DNA from: JAVVHE01 sp038238915
GTDB lineage: Bacteria > Pseudomonadota > Alphaproteobacteria > Sphingomonadales > Sphingomonadaceae
DNA length: 64,000 bases
Assembly: GCA_038238915.1 (NCBI GenBank)
Contig: JBBSFH010000012.1
Span: 1-64,000 of the forward strand
Reading direction: 5' to 3'
Shown here piece by piece: positions 8,347-15,729 of the stretch (the stretch's first letter is position 1; every line of letters starts with the position of its first letter). Both the position numbers and the translations under genes were made by a program. The notes under the pieces were generated by a model. That model was not told where the DNA came from. It was given only the letters and a program-made list of their open reading frames with translations, and made no database searches.

Positions 8347-8411
8347 GGCGGTGTGGGTTGGCGGGCGAGGCGCGGGCGGTCAAGCGCGCAGGCAGATTTT
8401 GGCCCGCACCA

Positions 8412-8443
8412 ACAAAGGGCCGCCGTTGCCGGCGACCCTTTGT
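8412..8443 (-). terminator. hairpin after the PEP-CTERM gene
   Basis: ACAAAGGG (8412-8419) and CCCTTTGT (8436-8443) form a perfect 8-bp stem with a GC-rich inner part (GCCGCC/GGCGA). It lies about 20 bp beyond the stop of the minus-strand PEP-CTERM gene. The following T tract is weak, so termination efficiency is uncertain. Confidence 0.5.
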
Positions 8444-8463
8444 GTCGTTCGGCGTTCGTTCGC

Positions 8464-9141
8464 TCAGCGCGCCCGGCGCTTACCCAGTGCGATACCCGCC
8501 ACACCCAGCAGCATCAACGCCACCGTGCCGGGCTCGGCCACCGCATCGACAACGACATTGTCGATCGCCTGCTGGAAGAAGCTCTGATCATCGGTCTCGG
8601 CAAAGCGGAGCTGGTAGGTACCTGCCGCGAGGTTCAGCGTGCTCGAATAATGCTGCCAAGCCTCATCGAGGAATCCGGCCGGGCCCCAAAGCACAGCGAC
8701 GATGTCGCTTGCAGAATTGGTGAACGGATCGGCGCCACCAATCAGGAGATCAACCACTGCATTCTGGTTGGGGAAGCTGGTGTAATCACGCCCGTTAGGG
8801 AAAAATCCGTCGCGGTCGCCAAGGAACTGATCGAAAGAAACCGTGACTTGCGCTGCCGATCCGAGCGTGAACGACTGCGTCAGCGAATAGGAACCGGGAC
8901 CACCCTGATCGGTGATCGAGAAGAAATTGCCGCCCGTGCCATTAGCGGGAATAGAAAAACCCGAGATCGGCGAGTTCGAGCCATTTGCGACCACGTTCAG
9001 TGCGCCGCTGCTACCAGCTTGAACATTGGCGTTCCAACCCGTGTACGTGCCGGTCTCAAAATCGCCGTTGGTGATAAGATTGGTGGCCGCAAATGCCGGC
9101 ACCGTCGCCGCCATCAGGCCAAGGGTGAGAAGCAATTTCAT
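8464..9141 (-). CDS. PEP-CTERM sorting-domain exported protein
   Basis: This 225-residue exported protein starts MKLLLTLGLMAATVPAFAA, a clear signal peptide. The middle is a beta-rich domain opening TNLITNGDFETGTYTGW, like carbohydrate-binding-type PEP-CTERM proteins. It ends AEPGTVALMLLGVAGIALG followed by KRRAR: the PEP-type motif, a transmembrane helix and a basic tail recognised by exosortase. An upstream in-frame ATG at 9171 exists, but the ATG at 9141 has a GGAGAT ribosome site and begins the signal peptide. A sigma-54 promoter lies about 50 bp upstream, fitting the known RpoN/PrsR control of such genes. The exosortase is not in this window. Confidence 0.85.
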   Translation of the reverse strand: MKLLLTLGLMAATVPAFAATNLITNGDFETGTYTGWNANVQAGSSGALNVVANGSNSPISGFSIPANGTGGNFFSITDQGGPGSYSLTQSFTLGSAAQVTVSFDQFLGDRDGFFPNGRDYTSFPNQNAVVDLLIGGADPFTNSASDIVAVLWGPAGFLDEAWQHYSSTLNLAAGTYQLRFAETDDQSFFQQAIDNVVVDAVAEPGTVALMLLGVAGIALGKRRAR

Positions 9142-9191
9142 GCAGATCTCCATCGATCGAAGGCACGCCAATCATGCCTTGAACGAAACGA

Positions 9192-9207
9192 AGCAAAAGA
9201 TATGCCA
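9192..9207 (-). promoter_or_regulatory. sigma-54 promoter of the PEP-CTERM gene
   Basis: On the minus strand TGGCATATCTTTTGC has GG at 9206-9205 and GC at 9194-9193 with exactly 10 nt between, the -24/-12 spacing of RpoN promoters. Transcription would start near 9181 and give a 40-nt leader. The surrounding 9180-9320 is strikingly AT-rich. A gapped inverted repeat, AAGTCACT...AGTGCTT, lies upstream and could be an activator site. Confidence 0.6.
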
Positions 9208-9336
9208 GAATTATTAACAAAAAAAGAAGCACTGTATTGTAGTGACTTAGCAAAGATGCGACATTATGGTAATTCAGGAGTTGTAAAATATTCCGACAAA
9301 CCGGGCGGCAGTCAGCCCAACTTGCCGTTGCCACCG

Positions 9337-10509
9337 TTACCCGCCTCCGCGCTCGCGCAGTACCAGCATCGGATCCACCGGCACCCGCCCGCGCCGCACC
9401 TCGAAGTGCAACTGCGGCGCGTCCACCTCGCCCGTCGCCCCCGCGCGCGCGATGGGCTGGCCGCGCCGGACGCTGTCGCCCTTCGCTACCAGGAGCGCCT
9501 CGCAGTGCGCGTAGGCGGTGAGCCAGCCGTCGGCGTGGCGCACGAGCACCAGCCCGCCGAACGCGGCGACGCCGGTACCCGCATAGGCGACGACACCGTC
9601 GGCGGCCGCGCGAACCGGCGCGCCCGCGATTGCGGCGATGTTGATGCCATCGTTGAACCGCCCGCCGGGTTTGGCGCCGAAGGTCGAGAGGACGCGACCG
9701 GTCAGCGGCCAGTCAAGGTGGATGGCGGGGGCTTCCGCCTGCGGTAGCGCGCGAACCCCGGCCCCCTCCGTCGGCGTCGCCGCCACCTCCCCCAGAGGGG
9801 GAGGATAAGCCTTGTCCTCCCCTGCGGTGCGGGGGAGGGGGACCGCCCGCGCAGCGCGGGGTGGTGGGGGCTTCGCGTGCGCGGCAGGCTCCTTCCCCAG
9901 CAGTCGTTCGATATCGAGATTAAACGCCTGCGCGCGCGCCTCCACCGTCGCGGGCGGCGGTACAATGGGCTTCGCCGCCGCGGTCCGCGCCGGGGCGGAC
10001 GGGATCAGAACGCGGTCTCCCACCTCCAGCGGATAGGGCGCGCGTGCCCCGTTCGCGCGCGCGACCGCAGGGAACGCCGCGCGATACGCGTGCGCGATCG
10101 CGCTCATCGTTTCGCCGGGCTTGACGCTGTGCCACTGCCCCGCCGGAATCGTCAGCTTCGTCCCCGGGACCAGCGCGACCGGTTGCGTGGCGCCATTCGC
10201 CACCGCCAGCGCACCCGGCGCGACCCCCACTGCGCGCGCAATCGACTCGAGCGTATCCCCGGGTGCTGCGGTCACCTCGCGCGCGGGCAGCAACGGTGCG
10301 TCCGCGATCACGCGCGCTGCGCGCCAACGCGGGGCCTGGGGCGGCTGCTGCGCGGCGTGGACGCGCGATGGGGTTAGCGGCGTCGGCGGCGTCGGGCGGG
10401 AGACGGCGGGTGCGGGCTGCGGGGATGGGGCACCCTCCTCACCCGCGCAGCCCGCAGCCAGCGCCACCGCCAGCAGGGCCCCGGATCGCATCGCCAACCG
10501 CGCGATCAC
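9337..10509 (-). CDS. NlpD-like lipoprotein, LysM and degenerate M23 domains
   Basis: NlpD-type proteins activate cell-wall amidases during division. The 390-residue product has a lipoprotein signal (ALLAVALAAGCAG, lipid Cys near residue 21). Two LysM-like repeats follow (about residues 80-115 and 127-168, each with PGDTLESIA- or PGETMSAIA-type starts). A C-terminal M23 domain (about 270-385) keeps LHFEVR, but the usual HxGxD zinc site reads FNDGINIA, with Asn in place of both ligands. It is therefore probably a non-catalytic activator. Between the domains about 30 residues derive from a palindromic repeat (see 9786-9870). The start overlaps the surE stop (ATGA), matching the widespread surE-nlpD linkage. 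Confidence 0.82.
   Translation of the reverse strand: MIARLAMRSGALLAVALAAGCAGEEGAPSPQPAPAVSRPTPPTPLTPSRVHAAQQPPQAPRWRAARVIADAPLLPAREVTAAPGDTLESIARAVGVAPGALAVANGATQPVALVPGTKLTIPAGQWHSVKPGETMSAIAHAYRAAFPAVARANGARAPYPLEVGDRVLIPSAPARTAAAKPIVPPPATVEARAQAFNLDIERLLGKEPAAHAKPPPPRAARAVPLPRTAGEDKAYPPPLGEVAATPTEGAGVRALPQAEAPAIHLDWPLTGRVLSTFGAKPGGRFNDGINIAAIAGAPVRAAADGVVAYAGTGVAAFGGLVLVRHADGWLTAYAHCEALLVAKGDSVRRGQPIARAGATGEVDAPQLHFEVRRGRVPVDPMLVLRERGGG
9786..9870. repeat. palindromic repeat inserted in frame in the NlpD-like gene
   Basis: Two palindromes sit side by side: CCTCCCCC-AGA-GGGGGAGG (9786-9804) and CCTCCCC-8 nt-GGGGAGG (9816-9838), followed by a GC-rich tail. A related CCCTCCCCC palindrome lies between ppi and queA at 43.6 kb. 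Here the element is translated as a Pro-rich linker (PPPLGEVAATPTEGAG) without breaking the frame. Confidence 0.75.
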
Positions 10510-11276
10510 ACGCCGTCGGCGAACGCCGTCCGCAGCCCCGCAATGGTCGGATAATGCGTCAGATCCAGATGCAGCGGCGTCACGCTCACATATCCCTCGC
10601 GCATCGCCTTCAGATCGGTCTCATGCCCCGGTGCGCTCGATTCGCGCCCCAGGCCGAACCAATAATAGGGAAAACCGCGCCGGTCGACGCGGCTCTCGAT
10701 GTCCAGCTCGCCGTAATCGCGGAACCCCTGCTCGGTCACGCGAACGCCCTGCACGCGCTCGAGTCCACCGCGCGGAAAGTTGATATTCATCAGCACGCCC
10801 GGTGCCCAGTCCATCGCCAGCAGCGGCTTCAACACGCGCGGCCCCCAGTGGCGCGCCACCTCGAACGCCTCCGCTCCAACCTCGCGCTCCTCGGTCGACT
10901 GGCTGAGCGCGACCGAGCGCACGCCCGCGAGCGTCCCCTCCATCGCAGCCGAGACCGTGCCCGAATAGGTCACATCTTCCGCCATGTTCGGCCCGCGGTT
11001 GACGCCCGACAAAATCAGATCGGGCGGGCAATCCTTCATCAGCAGCCCCAACGCGATCATCACCGAATCGGTCGGCGTAAAGCGCACCGAGTAGCGCTTG
11101 GGCCCGAACTGTCGCACGCGGATCGGCTGGGTGAGCGTGAGGCTGTGCCCCGCGCCCGACTGCTCGTCCGAGGGCGCGACCACCCACACGTCGTCGCTGA
11201 GTGTGGCGGCGATATGCTCTAGCGCGGCGAGGCCGGGAGCGTGGATGCCGTCATCGTTGGTGACCAGAATACGCAT
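10506..11276 (-). CDS. surE: 5'/3'-nucleotidase SurE
   Basis: SurE is a metal-dependent phosphatase acting on nucleoside monophosphates and short polyphosphate. The 256-residue product begins with the metal-binding signature MRILVTNDDGIHAPGL. It continues with VVAPSDEQSGAGHSLT (about residues 32-47), LILSGVNRGPNMAEDVTYSG (about 87-106) and GTLAGVRSVALS. Length and motifs are fully typical. It is the first gene of a two-gene unit with the NlpD-like lipoprotein (4-bp overlap). Confidence 0.95.
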   Translation of the reverse strand: MRILVTNDDGIHAPGLAALEHIAATLSDDVWVVAPSDEQSGAGHSLTLTQPIRVRQFGPKRYSVRFTPTDSVMIALGLLMKDCPPDLILSGVNRGPNMAEDVTYSGTVSAAMEGTLAGVRSVALSQSTEEREVGAEAFEVARHWGPRVLKPLLAMDWAPGVLMNINFPRGGLERVQGVRVTEQGFRDYGELDIESRVDRRGFPYYWFGLGRESSAPGHETDLKAMREGYVSVTPLHLDLTHYPTIAGLRTAFADGV

Positions 11277-11323
11277 GCGGCGCGCTTAGACCGGGGCCGC
11301 GCCAAGAGGGCAAGCCCCGCCGA

Positions 11324-11986
11324 TCAACCCCGCAGCAGCCACACGAGCAGGACGAGCACCAGCACCGCTAGTACCCCGGCCCAGAGCGCGAGCGGCACGC
11401 CGCTGCGCGCGGCCCGCTCGCCGGGCATGCCAGCAGCCGGCGGCACCAGCGCGGGGGTGGCTTCGATCAGCTCCGCCATTCCTGTATCGGGGCCGATGTC
11501 GGCGGGTTCGGCCGCGACCGCGATCCCCGGCCCTGCCGCCGCATCGCCTTCGAGTTCGGCCTTCAGCGCAGCGAAGAAGCGATCGGCGTAGCCCTTCGCG
11601 GTGCCCTCGATCAGTCGTCCGCCAAGTTGCGCGAGCTTGCCACCCACGTTCGCGCGCGCGGTGAAATCGAGCCGGGTCTGGCGCTCTGCCTCCTCGCTCA
11701 ACGTCACCTCGGCCTCGCCCTTCGCGAAGCCCGCCGCGCCGCCCTTGCCCTCGCCGATCAGCCGGTAGCTTTGCGGCGGCACCGCCTCGGTGATCGTGAC
11801 CAGTCCGGTGAACGTCGCGCGGACCGGACCAACCCTGGCGACGACGCGCCCCTCGAACCGATCGGGCGCGGTCTCCTCGAGCGACTCGACTCCGTCAATG
11901 CAGCGCGCGAGCACGGCGGGATCGTTCAGAGCCTCCCAAACCGCGCCGCGCGGTGCAAAAATCACGGTCTGCCCGGAAAATTCCAT
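11324..11986 (-). CDS. CoxG-like SRPBCC protein with C-terminal membrane anchor
   Basis: The N-terminal 150 residues (MEFSGQTVIFAPRGAVWEAL; DRFEGRVVARVGPVRATFTG) match the carbon-monoxide-dehydrogenase subunit G family, an SRPBCC lipid/ligand-binding fold. The C-terminus ends in one hydrophobic helix (LALWAGVLAVLVLVLLVWLL), as in CoxG proteins that recruit Mo-hydroxylase subunits to the membrane. No CO dehydrogenase genes lie nearby, so the partner is unknown. The ATG at 11986 was chosen at the family start; upstream in-frame sequence has no homology. 220 residues. Confidence 0.8.
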   Translation of the reverse strand: MEFSGQTVIFAPRGAVWEALNDPAVLARCIDGVESLEETAPDRFEGRVVARVGPVRATFTGLVTITEAVPPQSYRLIGEGKGGAAGFAKGEAEVTLSEEAERQTRLDFTARANVGGKLAQLGGRLIEGTAKGYADRFFAALKAELEGDAAAGPGIAVAAEPADIGPDTGMAELIEATPALVPPAAGMPGERAARSGVPLALWAGVLAVLVLVLLVWLLRG

Positions 11987-12125
11987 AACAACATAACCCT
12001 TTGAATAGAACCGGATTCGAGCCAACGGTCGTCGCCAAGCGTGCCCTACAAGACTATGAACGCGTTTTACATGGGTTTGCATTCCTGTAGCATCGCTGGA
12101 TGAATTGATCGTAGGGATCGGATCG

Positions 12126-12713
12126 ATGGGGGAGCACGCACTAGCGCTGGGGGCAACGTCGGCGTGCTCGCGGGTGGCACTTCCGCACCGCGAAGCACCG
12201 CCGCTGCGCGGTGCGGTCAAGTGGTTCGATCAGGTGCGCGGCTACGGCTTTCTCGTGCCCGAAGACGGCAGCTCTGACGTCCTGCTGCACTTCACCGTCT
12301 TGCGCGAAATCGGCCGGCGCTCGCTTCCCGAAGGTGCGACGCTCGTGTGCCTGATCGCCGAGCGCGAGCGCAGGCGGCAGGCATCGCGCATCCTCGATCT
12401 CGATCTCGGCACCGCGACCGCGCCGGATCCCGAAGGCGCGGGCCTCCGCGCGGCAGGCCGCGTCGATCCGCTCGCGCTGCTTGACGCGGCGGCCGCGTTC
12501 GAGCCTTTAACGTGCAAATGGTTCAACCGCCTGAAGGGTTACGGCTTCCTATGCCGCGAGGATTGCACGCAGGACATCTTCATCCACATGGAAACGCTGC
12601 GCCGCGCGGGATTGGCTCCGCCCGAGCCCGGACAGCGCCTGCGCGCGCGCGTCGCGCCTTCGGACAAGGGGCCGATGGCGATCGTGGTGGAGGCTCCGTC
12701 GCCCGACGCCTGA
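12126..12713 (+). CDS. double cold-shock-domain protein
   Basis: Two cold-shock domains are fused: GAVKWFDQVRGYGFLVPED with DVLLHFTVL (residues about 28-65) and CKWFNRLKGYGFLCREDCT with DIFIHMETL (about 130-165). Each has RNP1-like (KGYGFL) and RNP2-like (DIFIH) aromatic patches for single-stranded nucleic acid binding. Paired-domain versions occur in alphaproteobacteria, including Caulobacter. Such proteins act as RNA chaperones. The ATG at 12126 was chosen (AGGGAT upstream); a TTG at 12105 would add seven residues. The following DUF192 gene begins at or next to its stop codon. Confidence 0.88.
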   Translation: MGEHALALGATSACSRVALPHREAPPLRGAVKWFDQVRGYGFLVPEDGSSDVLLHFTVLREIGRRSLPEGATLVCLIAERERRRQASRILDLDLGTATAPDPEGAGLRAAGRVDPLALLDAAAAFEPLTCKWFNRLKGYGFLCREDCTQDIFIHMETLRRAGLAPPEPGQRLRARVAPSDKGPMAIVVEAPSPDA

Positions 12714-12721
12714 TCGCCGCG

Positions 12722-13204
12722 TTGCTGATCGCGGTTGCATCAGCCGCAGCCTCGCCCGTGGCCGTCCGCGCGCAAGTGCCCGTGGGGCAGCCGCAATCGG
12801 GTCTTGCGGTGATCGCGCTGACGATCACCGGCGTCAACCGCCATCACCGGGCATTCCGCATCGAATATGCAGGGTCAGAAGCGCAGCAGGCGACCGGCAT
12901 GATGTTCCGCCCAAAGGTGCCGCGTGGCACGGGCATGTTGTTTCCGCACCTTCCAGCGCGCCCGGCGAGCTTCTGGATGCACAACACGATCTCCAGTCTC
13001 GATCTGATCTTCATCGCGCCCGGCGGTACGATCGAGAGCGTCGCCGCGAACGCGCCGCCGCTTTCGGATGCGATTATCTCCTCGCACGGTCCGGTCGAGG
13101 CGGTGCTCGAGATCGGCCCGGGCGAGGCGGCGCGGCTTGGCATCCGGCCAGGCGATCACGCCAGTTGGAAGCCGCCGCTGGCGAACCCCGCCTCGATCCG
13201 CTAA
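12722..13204 (+). CDS. DUF192 family exported protein
   Basis: The protein carries a hydrophobic N-terminus ending in AVRAQ, a plausible signal-peptide cleavage site. A DUF192 domain follows: EYAGSEAQQATGMMFRPK and GMLFPHLPARPASFWMHNT, then LDLIFIAPGGTIESV. The function is unknown. The start is uncertain: no ATG or GTG is in a sensible place; a TTG lies at 12722, and a CTG at 12710 overlaps the TGA of the cold-shock gene (CTGA), resembling the coupling seen elsewhere here. Upstream in-frame codons read VARRL, which would suit a signal peptide but lack a start. About 160 residues. Confidence 0.75.
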   Translation: MLIAVASAAASPVAVRAQVPVGQPQSGLAVIALTITGVNRHHRAFRIEYAGSEAQQATGMMFRPKVPRGTGMLFPHLPARPASFWMHNTISSLDLIFIAPGGTIESVAANAPPLSDAIISSHGPVEAVLEIGPGEAARLGIRPGDHASWKPPLANPASIR

Positions 13205-13214
13205 CGGCCGGGGC

Positions 13215-13595
13215 ATGGCGTTCCTCTCGGGCATATTCACGTGGTGGAACGGCTCCACCTGGGGCACGCGCCGCAGCGTCGCTGGCGGCAGCCGGGTTGG
13301 CGAGGACGGCGCGGGCAACCTCTACTATGCCTCGCGCCATGGGGACCGCCGCTGGGTGGTCTACAAGGGCATCGCGGACGCGAGCCGTATTCCGCCCGAT
13401 TGGCACCTCTGGATGCACGGTGCGGACATGCCGCCGCCATCGCAAGCGCCGTTGCCCACGCAGCGCTGGGAAAAGCCGCCGCTTCCCAATCTTACCGGCA
13501 CACCCCAGGCGCACATGCCGTCGGGCGCGCTCGCGCGCTCGGGGGTGCGAGCGCGGGCGACGGGCGACTACGAAGCATGGAGCCCGGACGCATGA
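13215..13595 (+). CDS. NDUFA12-like accessory subunit of NADH:ubiquinone oxidoreductase
   Basis: This 126-residue protein resembles the alphaproteobacterial homologue of complex I subunit NDUFA12 (B17.2). The features seen are FTWWNGSTWGTRR at the start, VGEDGAGNLYYASR and DRRWVVYKGIADASRIP, then PPDWHLWMHG. The family is an accessory subunit of complex I in mitochondria and alphaproteobacteria. It sits directly upstream of mlaD with a 4-bp ATGA overlap, a linkage that appears conserved in this bacterial class. Confidence 0.88.
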   Translation: MAFLSGIFTWWNGSTWGTRRSVAGGSRVGEDGAGNLYYASRHGDRRWVVYKGIADASRIPPDWHLWMHGADMPPPSQAPLPTQRWEKPPLPNLTGTPQAHMPSGALARSGVRARATGDYEAWSPDA

Positions 13596-14107
13596 GCAGC
13601 AGCCTCAAGGAAAACTGGCTCGAAGCGCTTGTCGGGCTGCTCGTGATCGGCGTTGCCGCGTGGTTTGTCACCTTCGCCTACGCCCGCACCAGCGGCGGCA
13701 GCACCGGGAACGGCAGCTACGAGATTTCGGCGCGCTTTCCCAACGCGACCGGGGTCAGCGAAGGCACCGATATCCGCGTCTCGGGGCTGAAGGTGGGCAC
13801 TGTCACGCATCTGAAGCTCGATCCCAAGACCTACCAGGCGATCGCCAGCTTCAGCGTGGACAGCGCGGTCAAACTCCCCACCGACAGCAGCGCGGCGATC
13901 ACCTCGCAAGGGATCCTGGGCGGCAGCTACATCAGCCTGGTGCCCGGCGGGGATCCCACGATGATGAAGCCCGGTGCCGAGATCATCGACACGCAGGGAT
14001 CGACCGACCTGATGGGTCTGATCGGCAGCTACATCAACCGCAGCGGATCGAGTGTTGCCAAGCCCGACGCGGGGGCAACACCGGGTGCCGCGCCTGCTGC
14101 GAAGTAG
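13592..14107 (+). CDS. mlaD: MlaD, outer-membrane lipid asymmetry transport protein
   Basis: MlaD is the hexameric, periplasmic substrate-binding MCE protein of the Mla phospholipid transporter. The 171 residues show one N-terminal membrane helix (ALVGLLVIGVAAWFVTFAY). An MCE domain follows: SYEISARFPNATGVSEGTDI, VSGLKVGTVTHLKLDP and SQGILGGSYISLVPGG. The C-terminal tail is Ala/Gly/Pro-rich. mlaE and mlaF are not in the window. Overlap with the preceding gene implies one transcript. Confidence 0.9.
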   Translation: MSSSLKENWLEALVGLLVIGVAAWFVTFAYARTSGGSTGNGSYEISARFPNATGVSEGTDIRVSGLKVGTVTHLKLDPKTYQAIASFSVDSAVKLPTDSSAAITSQGILGGSYISLVPGGDPTMMKPGAEIIDTQGSTDLMGLIGSYINRSGSSVAKPDAGATPGAAPAAK

Positions 14108-14111
14108 TCCG

Positions 14112-14609
14112 ATGCGCGTAGAATGGCGGGCGGGCGCATCGGCTCTCCTCCTCACCGGAGCCGCCGCCGCGCCCGAACTCCCCACGCCCATGGCGGAGCG
14201 CGTCGCCACGATCGGTGCGCTCGACAAACGCACGGGCACAGAGCGGGATTTCGCGCTGCATCCCGGCGAGAACGCACGCTTCGGCGCGCTCACCATCCGA
14301 CTGCGCGCGTGCGAGGCTACGCCCGCGTGGCAGGCACCCGAGACCGGTGGGTTCGTCCAGATCGATCAGGATTTGAGGAAGGGCGGCATGCGCCGCGTGT
14401 TTTCGGGCTGGGTGTTCGCAACCTCCCCGTCGCTCGATGCGTGGGAAGATCCGAACTACGATGTCTGGATCAAGGCGTGCACGATGCGCTTTCCCGAGAC
14501 CGGGCCCGATACGGTGGCGGCGGGATCGGATGCGTCCGGCACCGGCACCCCGTCGAAGGCGAAGAAATCCCCCCGCCTGCCGATCGCGTCGGCGAGCAAC
14601 GCGCGGTAG
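14112..14609 (+). CDS. DUF2155 exported protein
   Basis: After a short hydrophobic N-terminus this 165-residue protein shows the DUF2155 pattern: ATIGALDKRTG, HPGENARFGALTIRLRACEA (about residues 50-69) and VFSGWVFATSP with DPNYDVWIKAC (about 113-123). In alphaproteobacteria it often accompanies NDUFA12-like and mlaD genes, as here; the function is unknown. The last 154 bp overlap the 3' end of the convergent aat gene, so its C-terminal tail (after the conserved Cys) is coded antisense to aat. Confidence 0.82.
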   Translation: MRVEWRAGASALLLTGAAAAPELPTPMAERVATIGALDKRTGTERDFALHPGENARFGALTIRLRACEATPAWQAPETGGFVQIDQDLRKGGMRRVFSGWVFATSPSLDAWEDPNYDVWIKACTMRFPETGPDTVAAGSDASGTGTPSKAKKSPRLPIASASNAR

Positions 14610-15151
14610 GGATCGCGCCCAATCTCGATCGCGCCGAACTGCGCCAGATGCGTGGTCAGAAATTGCGTATCGAGCAGGCTGTAGCCGCCCGCGCGCAACC
14701 GCGCGATGAGGTGGGCGAGCGCGGCCTTGGACGCATCGCGCCGCGCGCTGAACATGCTCTCGCCGAAGAACGCGCCGCCCAGTTCGACGCCGTACAGGCC
14801 GCCTACAAGCGTCCCGTCCTCCCAGCACTCCAGACTGTGCGCATTGCCGCGCGCGTGCAGCGCACAGTAGCCATCGACGATCGCGGGATTGATCCACGTT
14901 TCCCCGCGCGCATCGGACGGTGCCGCGCACGCGAGCATCACGTCCCGGAACGCGCGGTTCGCGGTCAGCGTGAAGCGACCTTGTCTTAGTGTCTTGGCGA
15001 GGCTGCGCGGCAGGTGGAAATTGCCCAATGGCAGAATGCCCCGCCGCCGCGGCTCGACCCAATAGACATCGGGCGCGTCGTGGCGATCGGCCATCGGAAA
15101 CACGCCGACCGAATAGGCCTTGAGAAGTTGGAGGGGATCGAGGCCGCTCAT
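14456..15151 (-). CDS. aat: leucyl/phenylalanyl-tRNA--protein transferase
   Basis: Aat attaches Leu or Phe to N-terminal Arg or Lys of proteins, marking them for ClpAP degradation (N-end rule). The 231-residue product begins LLKAYSVGVFPMADRHD, then VYWVEPRRRGILPL, GGLYGVELGGAFFGESMFS (about residues 114-132) and LLDTQFLTTHLAQFGAIEI, all family blocks. It is read opposite to its neighbours. Its 3' end overlaps the DUF2155 gene by 154 bp. Confidence 0.93.
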   Translation of the reverse strand: MSGLDPLQLLKAYSVGVFPMADRHDAPDVYWVEPRRRGILPLGNFHLPRSLAKTLRQGRFTLTANRAFRDVMLACAAPSDARGETWINPAIVDGYCALHARGNAHSLECWEDGTLVGGLYGVELGGAFFGESMFSARRDASKAALAHLIARLRAGGYSLLDTQFLTTHLAQFGAIEIGRDPYRALLADAIGRRGDFFAFDGVPVPDASDPAATVSGPVSGKRIVHALIQTS

Positions 15152-15279
15152 CGCCGCAGCCTGCCCCCGCGCGGCGGGTCGAGCAAGGTGCGCGCCCGCA
15201 TTGATTGGCCGCGCGGCGCTATGCGCATACGAAAACTCGCGCTACCTTTGGCGCTCACAAGGCGCGAAGGTCAGCAGCG

Positions 15280-15717
15280 ATGGAACTGGACACCGAAGTT
15301 TCTACTCTCTGGCCCACCGCCGACTGGTCCGGCCTCGCCACCTGCGCGGCCGAAGCCGCACTCGCCGTCCACCCCGCGCCCTCGCCTCCCACGATCGCCA
15401 TCCGCCTGACCGACGATGCCGAGCTTCACCGCCTCAACCTCGAATTCCGCGGCAAGGATCAGCCGACCGATATCCTCTCCTTCCCCGCGGGTCCGCACGC
15501 GCCGCTTGGCGGCGATATCGCGATCGCGCTGGAAACCACCGCGACTGCCGCCGATAAGCGCCACATCAGCCTCGAGCAACATACCCAACATCTGATTGTC
15601 CACGGGGTGCTCCATCTGCTAGGACATACCCACGCCGGCGATGGGGAGGCTTCCGCTATGGAAGCGCTCGAACGCGAAGCCCTGGCGCGTTTGGGGGCTC
15701 CCGACCCTTACGCCTGA
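15280..15717 (+). CDS. ybeY: endoribonuclease YbeY
   Basis: YbeY is a zinc-dependent RNase for 16S rRNA maturation and ribosome quality control. The 145-residue product has the family block NLEFRGKDQPTDILSFP (about residues 53-69) and the zinc site HLIVHGVLHLLGHTH, where the usual Asp before the third His is Thr. The start ATG at 15280 precedes the family start; upstream in-frame sequence is not homologous. It is followed after 12 bp by a CorC-like gene, the standard partner. phoH, usually just upstream, is absent. Confidence 0.92.
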   Translation: MELDTEVSTLWPTADWSGLATCAAEAALAVHPAPSPPTIAIRLTDDAELHRLNLEFRGKDQPTDILSFPAGPHAPLGGDIAIALETTATAADKRHISLEQHTQHLIVHGVLHLLGHTHAGDGEASAMEALEREALARLGAPDPYA

Positions 15718-15729
15718 CGCAGCGAGCTT

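Noticed and set aside
6280..9747. A plus-strand open frame of 1155 codons antisense to the carboxylase and PEP-CTERM genes
   Set aside because: Arg/His-rich shadow of minus-strand genes with clear family motifs; caused by high GC content.
12512..12710. Extending the DUF192 protein upstream to an ATG inside the cold-shock gene
   Set aside because: The added residues are a frame shadow of the second cold-shock domain and would bury the signal peptide.
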